From Buddleja alternifolia (lineage: Eukaryota > Streptophyta > Magnoliopsida > Lamiales > Scrophulariaceae): 64,000 nucleotides of DNA. The DNA lies in NCBI GenBank assembly GCA_019426215.1, contig CM033400.1, forward strand, positions 12,694,568 through 12,758,567, read 5' to 3'. The notes below the pieces were generated by a model. The model was given only the letters and a program-made list of their open reading frames with translations. It did not search any database and was not told where the DNA came from. The position numbers and the translations under genes are program-made. Positions 20,319-30,200 of this stretch are shown one piece after another (the first letter of the stretch is position 1; every line of letters begins with the position of its first letter).

Positions 20319-20907
20319 CCAGGATATTAGGTTTTAGGCTGAAACCATGTTTTGATATAAATCCCCTTAAAATATTGTATTGAACTAACCAAAGTTTATA
20401 TAGACATACAAAGAAAAAATAATAAAAGAAAAGATATAAATAAGAATCCTAATATAAGGTCAACTCTAACAGGTTTGGTCGTTGTTGCCCATATGGGTTG
20501 TACCCAAAAGAATTTTCTTTTTCCCTTTAACTTTTGGAATTGGTAATTCTAGTCCTATAACTTTGAAGTTTGACATTTTGGTCCAAACCCAACAAAATTT
20601 ATCCGATCCGTCCAAAATGGTATTAGAGCAATATCGAAAAGCCCTGAGCCTCTATCGTGTGATCTGACACGGAGCACGACTCTCCATAGGGGATGCCTGA
20701 TTACGCCACGGGATAAACCCAACTGGGCCAGGTTGCAAACTTATAGGTATCACTTGGGGTTTCTCCTCCAATGTATTGTACCGGCTCTGATACAGAGAAA
20801 AGAGGCTCGGACCCAAAATAGTATCAGAGCCTAGGTTTTATTAATGAAAATTTTAAATTTGTTACATAAGAATTATTTTATCCCTAAGTGAGGAGAATTA
20901 AAAAGAA
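20319..20907 (+). promoter_or_regulatory. Leader/intergenic region of the pararetrovirus with primer-site-like sequences
   Basis: TGGTATTAGAGC at 20618-20629 matches the usual tRNA-Met primer site TGGTATCAGAGC with one change; TAGTATCAGAGC at 20819-20830 also matches with one change. GGCTCTGATAC at 20783-20793 and GTATCAGAGCC at 20821-20831 are perfect 11-bp inverted repeats with a 27-nt loop. I cannot tell where the viral sequence begins within 20319-20617. Confidence 0.55.
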
Positions 20908-21213
20908 ATGGAACCAAACGAAAGTTTGATCTATGAAGAAAACCAAGAATATTTCCAGATTCTGGAACTACAAACAAGCAAACGGATTGATAAATTAATC
21001 CGTAAGGTCAAAAGGATTTCATATGAAATCAAACACGAGATTGCTAGAGCACAAACAAAAACTCCAACTGCAGATTTATCATCATCAATAAGATACTATG
21101 AAAGGGAGTTATCAATGGATGATAGATTCAAAGGAAATGTCGCGAGTGATTTACAGCTCACAGAGATCCAAGGCAAATGGCCCGGGAAAGCGAATAAAGG
21201 TAACTCTTTTTAA
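20908..21213 (+). CDS. Small first ORF of the pararetrovirus
   Basis: 101 codons from an ATG in an AAAGAAATGG context. It is rich in Lys, Glu and Ile, with a helical segment near residues 20-50. The size and place fit ORF1-type proteins of caulimovirids. No known motif is recognised and no function can be assigned. It appears open. Confidence 0.55.
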   Translation: MEPNESLIYEENQEYFQILELQTSKRIDKLIRKVKRISYEIKHEIARAQTKTPTADLSSSIRYYERELSMDDRFKGNVASDLQLTEIQGKWPGKANKGNSF

Positions 21214-21224
21214 TTTCATTATTT

Positions 21225-21467
21225 ATGAGTTGGAAAGAGATTGAGTCGGATGCATCTAAGATTTCTAAAGATCTTAGAGAAATCCAAAAGATAGTTCAAG
21301 AGTACGGACATAGGCTAGAACATCTACCTATGAAAATCGAAAACTTAAACCGAAAAGTTGAGGAAATCCTCAATATTCTTCCAGATCTAAATAGATCTAA
21401 AGACAATTATCATAGATTTGAAAGAACGACAAGGTATTACCGGCACATCCAAATCAAAAAAGGATAG
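21225..21467 (+). CDS. Coiled-coil small ORF, virion-associated-protein-like
   Basis: 80 codons starting 12 bases after the previous stop. It is mostly heptad-patterned charged helix (residues about 1-60), like the virion-associated or ORF2 proteins of caulimovirids, which tether movement protein and particles. The C-terminus is basic. The next ORF begins 9 bases after the stop, a tight spacing typical of these viruses. Homology is not shown. Confidence 0.5.
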   Translation: MSWKEIESDASKISKDLREIQKIVQEYGHRLEHLPMKIENLNRKVEEILNILPDLNRSKDNYHRFERTTRYYRHIQIKKG

Positions 21468-21475
21468 AATCGGCG

Positions 21476-23003
21476 ATGCACTTGGACGAGTACCTCTTGT
21501 ACATCAGAAGGGAAAGGCTAAAGAAATACCTAAGCCTAAGACGCATGAAGAACTACTTATTGATATCCTTAGAAATATTAACTAATACGGAAATATCAAG
21601 AGTAGATCCGTCTAATCTTCAAGAATTAGCTGAGTCCTTCTCACAATTAAATGTGGTGGACCTAACTAATATAAAAACCCATGAACTAGCACTGGGATTT
21701 CCAGCGCTGGGAGAAAGTTCAGCATCTAATAATCCTCCACCGGATGAACCGATGCGAGAAAGTGGAGATTTGCACACAAACGCAGAACTTGCTCTTAGAG
21801 GGGTAACGTTTAGAGCAAATCCCGCAAGAAATCCAAATAGGATACCGGAAAATACACCATGGGCAAGGACTATGTCACAAACCTTGAATCCCTATGGTGG
21901 ATATAATAGATTTCAGAAACATCGAGAAATTCATCGATGAATGGGTAGCCTCTATGAAAATAGTCGCTACTACACTGGAACTAGACAAAGAAAACTTTAT
22001 TAGATTAATGAAGTTAAGCTTAGAAGGTTCTGTAAAAGTAGGTTGGGAACGCACCCCAGCAGAATCTAAGCAAGAGGTTTTAGCCGGAGAATCTAAAAGC
22101 GCCATTGCAGATAGATTCGGAAGGATAACCAAATTAAATTTTATCCGAGATGGATACTTCGTTGAAAATAATACAAAAAGAACCAGAGAGTACACACAGA
22201 CACTCTATGGTCTTGAATTAAGAACTATTTGCGCCATTGATGAATATATTTATTGGTTTCGAAAATATTTCTTTCATGCGAATGTTAGTGCAAAAATTGT
22301 TGCAACTATGTTCTTTGCAAAAATCTATAGCTCTTGGAGAGAAATGTTGATACATTCTTACAAGGTCCCAGAAGGGCAAGTTGATACAGTAGCCAGATGA
22401 ATGTCTTTCTTAAAAAACAAACTGAAGGACTGTTGTCAACAAGCCGCCGTTCAAAAGAACATGAAAAAACTAAGAGGTAAAATGAAGAAAAGCCCTCTTT
22501 GTTGTGATAATAATGATTTTCCAACAATAATTAGAGAATCAATTGAGCAGAGAAAGAAGAGAAAGCATTTTGTTTGCTCTGATAACATCAGTAACAAAAG
22601 CCTACCTTATTTCAGATGCAAGTCTTGGTGGTCTAAATCAAAAACCCGATCTTATAAATCTGGCCAGAGATCCCGACCAACTAGGGTGTCTTCCCATGGA
22701 TCTCAGAACTCCGACGGAAAGAAACCTTTAAGATGAACTTTCAAAAGGGCTCACACCCGAACAAATGAAAGTTTCAAAGATTGTAACTGCTGGACATGTG
22801 GAGATCATGGCCACATTTCACCAGATTGCCAGCAAAAAAGTGGTGAAATAAAACAATTTGAAGCCACTGCAGACATACTGGATGCAGTTTTCTACGGAGA
22901 TTTGGTACCAGTTTACCAATTCGAAAGTATACCCTCAGACGAAAGTGTTTATGAGGAAGAAATAGAAAGTGATTCTGATGGAACTTCAACCGAATCGGAA
23001 TAA
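21476..23003 (+). pseudogene. Pararetroviral capsid protein region, degraded
   Basis: It starts in one frame (21476-21940) and shifts frame near 21900 to a second frame that continues to a TAA at 23001-23003, with in-frame TGA stops at 22398-22400 and 22734-22736. The central part resembles the caulimovirid capsid core. Near 22788-22830 is a zinc knuckle of the form C-x2-C-x4-H-x4-C (CWTCGDHGHISPDC), preceded by a Lys/Arg/Ser-rich segment and followed by an acidic Ser/Glu tail. It acts in particle assembly and nucleic-acid binding in the family. It cannot be made intact here. Confidence 0.75.
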
Positions 23004-23018
23004 TTTTCAGGATAAATA

Positions 23019-24505
23019 ATGCCTGGAATTCCTAAATATACAGAGTTCCACAGCTTAGAACTGTTATCTCTGACTTCAAAGAAAAAATGGAAAGAAGTAG
23101 AACCATAATCCATCATTATGAATCTACTATTCAATTATTAGGCGAAACACCACTTTGCTTAAGAAAAATAATTGAGCATGAGACCAAGATTCAAATCTGG
23201 TCAAATAATATTCATACTCTAGAAGGACTCATCGAGAGTATGACTAAAATAATCGTTCGATATTCCAAGAACGAAACAGTACCTTTTGATAGATTACTCC
23301 AACGAAGGGGATAGGCTTCAAACATCAGATAGCCTAGTTGGATTCTTTTCCAAGGCATCTATATCAGATAAAACCATGGAAAAGATTATGGGGCAAGACT
23401 CTAACATTGGGAAATACGATGGTTTTAGAGTCGGCGGAGTTAGTAGAATTCTAAATCAAATAGGATTAAATCAAAGGCGGCATAACATCAGATACAAAGT
23501 AAATTCTGGGAATTTGCAATCCCTATGGAATTAACTAGTAATGTGATGGATATGCAACTCATTCCGAAAGAAGAAATTTTAGAAGAATTGAGTAAGCTAA
23601 AAGAGGAAGAAGCTCTTACTATGAAATGGATCTATATAGGAACCATTGAAGTAGTAATTACAGCTACTTTCAAAGAAGGTGTTAATTCGCCATTACATTT
23701 GTCCATAATGGATAAAAGAATTAACAACTTAAGAGATGGTTTTCTTGGTACAATGGTAGGAAACTTATATGCAGGCAAACTTATGTTTGATATTTATCCA
23801 AGAATTGCATATAACCTAGCTGACCAAGATTTCAGACGAGTCTTAATTCTTCATTAAGACTTTAAAAGAAATGATCTTATGATATAAGGGAATACACCAT
23901 ATTCTATTAAATATAGAACTGCATATGCACTTACCAATACACATCATTCTGATTTGTTTATCAGGAAAGAGTATATTGAAATTCAGAGAATCTTCAAGGA
24001 ATTTGCTAAGGTAATGACGCCCGATTCGATTCAAATACCAAGGATTGGGGGTGTTGATATCTTAATCAGAGATCGTCCAGTTCAAGATCGCTCAATGAGT
24101 ACTAGAAAAGACTTTAATAGCAGGATGTCCTTTTCAGAAGAAAGGATTAGGAGTTTGAAAGGAAAAGAATCAATAGAAGATTCGACTCCTCAGACTATTC
24201 AGGTCGCTAATGTAAAAATTAGATGCCTAGAAGGATGGAAAGAAGTGCGAACTATATTTGATATTACAAAGAAAGATAATTACTTTCCTTGTGATGATTT
24301 ATATCACTTGCAACAATCTACTACTGGTAAATACGAATGTTTGCTTGAATTAGCAGGATATGAAGTATTTTTTATAGGAGTAGCAGGTCGTGACCAAGGA
24401 ATTGTCAACTTAGGATTAAGTTTGTTTGAGGAACATAAACCCTGGGGAAGAAAAGGAAAAGGCATGGAATTTAGCTTGGATGGTCATATTATTCTAGTAG
24501 AATAA
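23019..24505 (+). pseudogene. Pararetroviral movement protein (30K superfamily), degraded
   Basis: The N-terminal part is scattered over two frames (23087-23314 and 23286-23534), the conserved core is at 23525-23857 and the C-terminal part at 23954-24505. In-frame TAA stops occur at 23855 and 23885. The core has the IGTIEVVITATF and D-R-I pattern (MDKRINNL) with a following GNLYAGKLMFDIYP stretch, as in caulimovirid cell-to-cell movement proteins, which act at plasmodesmata. The last codon overlaps the next start (TAAATGA). Confidence 0.75.
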
Positions 24506-26580
24506 ATGACTAGCCCTTTTTCCATATACATATTTGTTGGTATGTTATAGAACAATATAAGTCGGAATATTTTGCAGCTTATATTGATTCTGGATCTGGG
24601 ATTTGTACATCAAAACCAGGTGTTTTCCCTAGCAATGCTATAGAAGCTTTACCCGCTATTCCAGGAAGAGATTTCTCTCAGAAGATCCTCATTCTCAATA
24701 AGGGAATAAGAGAAGCACATATCATGATTGGAGGAGCATATGGTACACCTTGGTTCAAGGTAAAAATGCCACCTATATATTTTCATGATACCGAAGCAGA
24801 TATTTTGCTGGGCAACAATTTTATCCAAACCTTTGCAAAATATATGCAAGATAACAACAAAAATTTGTTGATTTTTACTACTAATTGTGGTAATGAGATA
24901 CAAGTTTTGCGAAAAGCAAAAGCTTTTAATCGGATTATGCCTATTAATTTTTGTAGCAAACGTGGTGATTTTAATCCTGATTGCAAATTAACACATCCTA
25001 AAATGATGGATAAACGGTGATTTGGAAAAGCTCTCTTATCTTTTAAACTACAGGGTCTAATTGAAAGTGAAGACCAACACTGTTATGAAATTTTTAAAGA
25101 AGAAATACAACTTCTTAAGAAGGAGTTACAGAACAGGTTTATAGAGAGCATTGACGAAGAAAGCTTACTTTCTCTTCAAAATGTTAAGAGACTAATTCAA
25201 TGGAACTTTAATGAGAATCCTTTGGCTTGGTGGGATAAAAACAAGATCGAAACTACTCTAAAAGTAAAAGAATAATGCAAGTATGAGTATGTTCGATACA
25301 AGCCAATCCAGATGAATATGGAGGATAAGAAGGATATGCAAACAATCATAAAGAAGCATATCAACCTTAAACTCAAAGAACCTGGAGTCTCTGCTTATAG
25401 TAACCCTGGTTTTTTGGTAAGAAACCATGGTGAGGTAAAAAGAGGAAAGGCAAGATTAGTAATCAATTACAAAGGTATCAATAAGATACTGGAATTTGAT
25501 GGTTACTATATCCCAAGCAGAGAACACTTAATTCAGTGTATTAAAGATGCTAAAGTATTTTCAAAATTTGATTGTATATGTGGTTTCTATCAGATTAAGA
25601 TGGAAAAGGAGTCTAGAAAATATACGGCGTTCTCTTCTCCACAAGGTCAATATATCTGGAACGTTCTTCCTATGGAATTAGCTAATGCACCCCAGATATA
25701 TCAAAGAAAGATGGATAATCTGTTTAAAGATTACTTCGAGTTTATGTTTGTCTATATTATCGACGTACTAATTGCATCTAGAAATATGAAAGAACATATA
25801 AATCATCTTGAAATATTTTCTAATGCAAGCTTTAATGAAGGATTAGTGCTTTCAGAAGAGATGACAATAATTGGAGTTCAGAAGATTGAATTTTTATGCA
25901 TTCTTATTGACGAAACAGGAATTGAACTACATGAACATATTGTGGAAAAAATACATAATTTTCCTGATGTTCTAAAAGGTAAAAAACAGCTTCAAAGCTT
26001 TTTGGGAGTTGTTAACTTTGCAGCAATCTTTATCAAAGATTTGGCAAAATATAGGAAAGAATTCCGACTTCTTTTAAAAGAAATGGAAAGTAAGAAATGG
26101 AAGTGGGAAGAAATTCACACTCAAAGCATTCGTGAGTTGAAACAAGTTTGTAATAACTTGCCTAAACTCGCAATACCGCAAGACAAAGATGATTTGGTAG
26201 TCTATACAGACGCCAATGATTATAGATGGGCAGCAATGCTCATGAAAAGAACAACTACAGGGAAAGAACCTTGTAGATATGCAGGAGGATTGTTCACTGA
26301 ACAACAAGCCAGGGTTTGGCATATAAACGAGAAAGAACTCTTTGCTGTTTGGAAGGCATTTAGAACATGGCCATTATTTCTATTAGCAAAAGAATTTACT
26401 TTAAAGGTTGATAATACGAATGTCAAAGATTTTCTGAGAAATAAACTTGAATCAAAAATAGAAAAGGCACGTATTCTCAGATGGCCAGCTAAATGTCAAT
26501 ATTATTGTTTTGACATTATTATTGTGAAATCTCATGAAAATATTCTTGCAGATTTCCTGACAAGAGATGGAAGTATCTGA
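24506..26580 (+). pseudogene. Pararetroviral pol: protease, reverse transcriptase, RNase H; degraded
   Basis: The protease site DSGSG is coded near 24586. A frameshift near 24545 separates it from the start codon, and stops lie at 25018-25020 and 25273-25275. RT spans about 25312-25860: ARLVINYK, FSKFDCICGFYQIKM and a catalytic-loop position where the family has Y-x-D-D but this copy reads YIID (near 25755). RNase H is at about 26190-26575, with all four acidic positions apparently kept (YTDAND, EKEL, VDNTN, ADFLTRD). The lesions make it non-functional. Confidence 0.88.
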
Positions 26581-27475
26581 GGCTAATTTCATCATTATGA
26601 GATACAGACATCTCAGGGAAAACCTTGAGGAGCTTGAAAAAAAGATTGGACAGTTATCAGTTAACGCTGAGGTAGCTGGCCATATACAACGAGCTGATCT
26701 AGGCATTGTCCAGGAAACCCTTAAGGGAACAAAGTACGCCATGACTATGTTGTGGAATACAATACAGGAACCAATTCGAAAGGCATCATCTTCAGCGATG
26801 ACTCGCGAATTAAGAGAGCATGACTCTAAACCTGCATTTAGAGAACGGGGCTCTATACCCGGAGCAGCGGATTCAAATACAGCTTGCACAAGTCCATTCT
26901 CAGACTCTGAGAAGACGAAAACATTTGAACAATTGGAAGGGAAACCTCCTATTGCTTTAAGCCAACCCACCACCTCTGGGGTTAAAGAAGGAGAGATTAA
27001 TCTTAGGCCCTAGACAGACACTTCTAAGGTTAATACTAACCCAATTAATTTACATTGGCAGGGTTATTAGCGCTCTTAGGAAAAATTAATCTTAAGAAAA
27101 GGAATAAATCCTAATAGATCCTTGGTAGAAATATCGGGGAAATATCCTAGGATTTAGATGAAGGAAGGATCAAATCCTGACGAAGTTCGAGAATGGAATG
27201 ATTTTGGGGCAATAGCTTCAATACATACTATGTCACCAAGTTTTCTGGAGATATCCAAACTTCCTGATTGGATTACAGGGGTCGTGTACGATTCATGGCA
27301 AAACAACCCTCACCTCAAAAGTGGTGATATCCTAGAGTTGAAATTTATTTCAACAGATCATTTTATGAAGTTACAGAGAACAGATATGACGGTCTATAAT
27401 CGAATTCGGATGCACCAGGGATGGCCCATTGGCATCCTTCCTTTCAGACAGGATCTGATCCAAAAGGTTTGCTGA
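26567..27475 (+). pseudogene. Last ORF (ORF4 position) of the pararetrovirus, degraded
   Basis: The ATG lies 14 bases before the end of pol. The first 148 codons begin with a Glu/Lys-rich coiled-coil region and then a Ser/Thr/Pro-rich part. A TAG at 27011-27013 is followed by at least three more in-frame stops before a further open stretch (27158-27475) in the same frame, so this was probably one ORF of about 300 residues. Its position matches the translation transactivator/inclusion-body gene of related genera, but I see no diagnostic motif. Confidence 0.5.
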
Positions 27476-28243
27476 TAACCTAGAGCGTAGAGCAAGTTCC
27501 CAAACCCATTGAGGATCTACCACACAACCCGAAACATAGCTCATCGAATGCTTCCACCCAGTGAAGAAAGAAGGGGATTCCCTTTACCTTCAAGTCTTGC
27601 CCGGCCTCACTGAGTGGATCTGGTGCCCACTCATTGAATTCTCTTAGCTCAGACAAGAACGAAATTAGATTAGTCCCACTTCCCGCAGGAACTTTATTTC
27701 TTGTCTAGCAGAAACTAATCGAGCTCCGTTTGATCTCCCAGAAGCGGAAGCTGAATCAGTTGCAGGCTCCACTGCGCCTCTTTGTTGGAACGCCGGCGCG
27801 AACACTCCTTCCATGTTCTCAACCTTACAAAAAAGCGACGACAACAGCATGTCGTAGAAGGAGACAACAGCATATTACTATGGAAGGAAGGAAGGGATTA
27901 TATAGGAATGAGAGCCATAAGGACTAGTATAGAACTATTCTTACCATGGGAATATCTATCTTTCTTTTTTCTTTCATATCTATACTTTCGGATATAAAAG
28001 CGGACGGTATCGTATATGCAACTCTTGCTATTCATAGAAAATCTTCCTTTCCGGCGGAAGTTGAACTTTTTCGTGTGCGAAGATTTCAAGAACGTCCGTA
28101 AAGGCCTTTTACGAAGCCTAGTACTCCTTCAACTAGAGGAATAGCCGCGGGAGGAATAAGAAGTAGCAATTCCCTGCATCCCCCTCTAACGAGTCTTGCC
28201 TTATATTAATATTGAAAGAAGAGAGATTGTATGTCTAGATGAG

Positions 28244-28519
28244 CTATTTTTTCTTTTCATTGGCCTCTTGTGCCCTTTCATCAATGCCCTCAAAGACATA
28301 AGAAAAGGTGGGTGAGAGATTCCCTCGACTGGGCCAGCATTGATGAAAAAATGACAAAAAAAAGAATTCTCCCATCGCATCGTTAACCGGTGTAGGATTC
28401 AAGATCAGGCCCAGGATTCGAGTCAAATCTAATTCAACGGCCGATCCGACATGGAAGATAGAATAAAATGGATCTCCATACGGCTCCTCTCCTTTTGGTC
28501 GAGCTGCTACGCTCCTCAT
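28244..28519 (-). other. Unidentified 91-codon ORF in the mitochondrial-type block
   Basis: The ORF is open on the minus strand. Its N-terminus reads RSVAARPKGEEPYGDPFYS. Long fortuitous ORFs are common in plant mitochondrial intergenic DNA. I assign no function. Confidence 0.25.
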
Positions 28520-28977
28520 TGACTGGAAATGATTGAGATTGTATCGCTTACTAGAGATCCTGATAAGCTCAGAATGGGAGTGGCTTTCAGCTCCTTCACT
28601 TCATGTCTTTGATAGAACGGAGATGAGAATTAGGCTGGTATGCAATCCCCAGTAAAGTAAGCCAAGTCACAAATATACTATCTACAACCTCTTCTTTCAT
28701 TTGTCCTGACAACTGTTCTGAAAGAAAAGAATAAGTGCAACCTAAGACGCTCTGACTAATCAAAATGAATCTCTTTAATACCGTAAATGATGTGCTAACA
28801 TTCCTAGGGCCCTCCCCTTAATAGGGAGCTAACTATCTAAAGGCTTTCAAATCAAAAAGTGGCTATTGGGACGAGAAATCGCTCTTTCCGCCTTGGCGAG
28901 GGATTAGGGGTCGCCCTCGTCCAAGAGCGATTGCTCGCCCGACATCGGCCTCTTCACCCACCGGGATGGAACGACTC

Positions 28978-29120
28978 ATTAGATACCCTGGTAGTCCATG
29001 CCGTAAACGATGAGTGTTCGCCCTTGGTCTACGCGGATCAGGGGCCCAGCTAACGCGTGAAACACTCTGCCTGGGGAGTACGGTCGCAAGACCAAAACTC
29101 AAAGGAATTGACGGGGGCCT

Positions 29121-29152
<32 letters not shown>

Positions 29153-29192
29153 GCCCTTGACATATGAACAACAAAACCTGTCCTTAACACCG
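28978..29192 (+). pseudogene. rrn18: Mitochondrial 18S rRNA (rrn18) fragment with internal deletion
   Basis: Conserved small-subunit blocks are seen in order: ATTAGATACCCTGGTAGTCC, GCCGTAAACGATG, AACTCAAAGGAATTGACGGG, GGTGGAGCATGTGGTTTAAT and CTTGACAT. The loop sequence after GTCCATGCCG is the plant mitochondrial type, not plastid. Between TTAATTCGA and GCCCTTGAC (about 29152) the universally conserved CAACGC...AACCTTACC block of roughly 25 bases is missing. The fragment ends near CCTGTCCTTAAC. Confidence 0.92.
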
Positions 29193-29877
29193 AAGTGACA
29201 GTTTTAAAGATAGGATAACGAGGCATGGAAGCGTTCTGCTATGCTATTAGAGGAGAGTTACTGTAAACACACAACTTTCACCCTATTGCTGAAGGAGTTG
29301 GGTGCCTAATAACCATCAGTTGCGGTTGAGTGGTTGGTATAGCCGTATAATCGAGGATTCAGAATACCCGATGATAAGGTAGTCAACCAAAGGTATTATA
29401 TTATGAAGTTTTAATAATTTTCGGAAGCATGTTGGGCTTGATAATAGATTTAATTTTGTTATATTTGAATAAAATAATTAAAACATTAGCACAATAGAAA
29501 AAAGGGATTAGAGGTTACTTCGCTCAAGAGTATAAGGGCCAAAAGAGAATTATACAAAATATAATTGATGCCACATGTCAACCTGGTAAGAGATCAAGGC
29601 ACTACCATCGACTAGACCACTCTAACATTCAACACTAATTTTTATAACATGAACACGTACCCACGTGGCCATGTCTTTAAGGCATGGAACATTTGTAATT
29701 TATGAACTTAAAACATGAAAAATATGAGTCACGTGATGAAAAGTCACACACAACGGAAGAGACATATAACGTCCACAATTTCTAGAGACATCCATGATCC
29801 ACCACAACTTTCACCTGTCCTATTCAGTACTGACCAATATGAATGAGAATATTGATTCCAAGCCATTGTCAATTAGA

Positions 29878-29879
<2 letters not shown>
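29193..29879. other. Intergenic sequence, nothing recognised
   Basis: AT-rich, with no ORF or repeat that I can name. Confidence 0.5.
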
Positions 29880-29918
<39 letters not shown>

Positions 29919-30200
29919 GAAAGGACAATTTGTAGTAAAGTTTTTCACATTATGAACTTAGTAGGGCCCATGAACATTGGGGAAAAAAATATACAGTACA
30001 TATATATATATATATATATATTTCGGAAAGGACAATTTGTAGTAAAGTTTTTCACATTATGAACTTAGTAGGGCCCGTGAACATTGGAAAAAATATGTAC
30101 ATATTCGCCGTACAGTGTTTCAAGTTTTTCAATTATGAACATAGTAGGGTCCATGAACATTGGGAAACAATATATAGTACATATTCGCCCTACAGTGTTT
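29880..30200. repeat. AT microsatellites and about 105-bp tandem repeats
   Basis: (AT)n runs at 29880-29913 and 29999-30020 each precede a copy of GGAAAGGACAATTTGTAGTA followed by TTATGAACTTAGTAGGGCCC. A third, shorter copy (TTATGAACATAGTAGGGTCC) begins near 30131. Copies differ by a few bases. Confidence 0.85.

Larger units (their letters stand above)
20600..27475 (+). mobile_element. Endogenous pararetrovirus (Caulimoviridae), nearly complete and defective
   Basis: About 6.9 kb contains, in order, a leader with tRNA-Met-type primer sites, two small ORFs, a capsid region with a zinc knuckle, a 30K-type movement protein, aspartic protease, RT and RNase H, then a last ORF overlapping the end of pol. 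There is no integrase and there are no LTRs, which separates it from the gypsy elements around it. Capsid before movement protein and a separate pol ORF is, from memory, the order in cavemovirus- and solendovirus-like genera; the genus is not proven. Every large gene has stops or frameshifts. Confidence 0.88.
27480..29192 (+). mobile_element. Nuclear insertion of mitochondrial DNA (NUMT), probably composite
   Basis: The 3' part is certainly derived from the plant mitochondrial small-subunit rRNA gene. The preceding 1.5 kb has the base composition and look of plant mitochondrial intergenic DNA (for example CGTAAAGGCCTTTTACG near 28095) and holds no plant-nuclear element that I recognise. Just upstream of 28978 the sequence no longer follows rRNA, so at least two mitochondrial pieces are probably joined. 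The left edge is placed right after the viral ORF4 stop. Confidence 0.65.

Noticed and set aside
28863..29174. Open frames over the rRNA fragment, both strands
   Set aside because: The sequence is structural rRNA-derived DNA; frames in it are accidental.
28978..29192. A plastid 16S origin for the rRNA fragment
   Set aside because: The stretch after GTCCATGCCGTAAACGATG is of the plant mitochondrial type (GAGTGTTCGCCC), not the plastid type.
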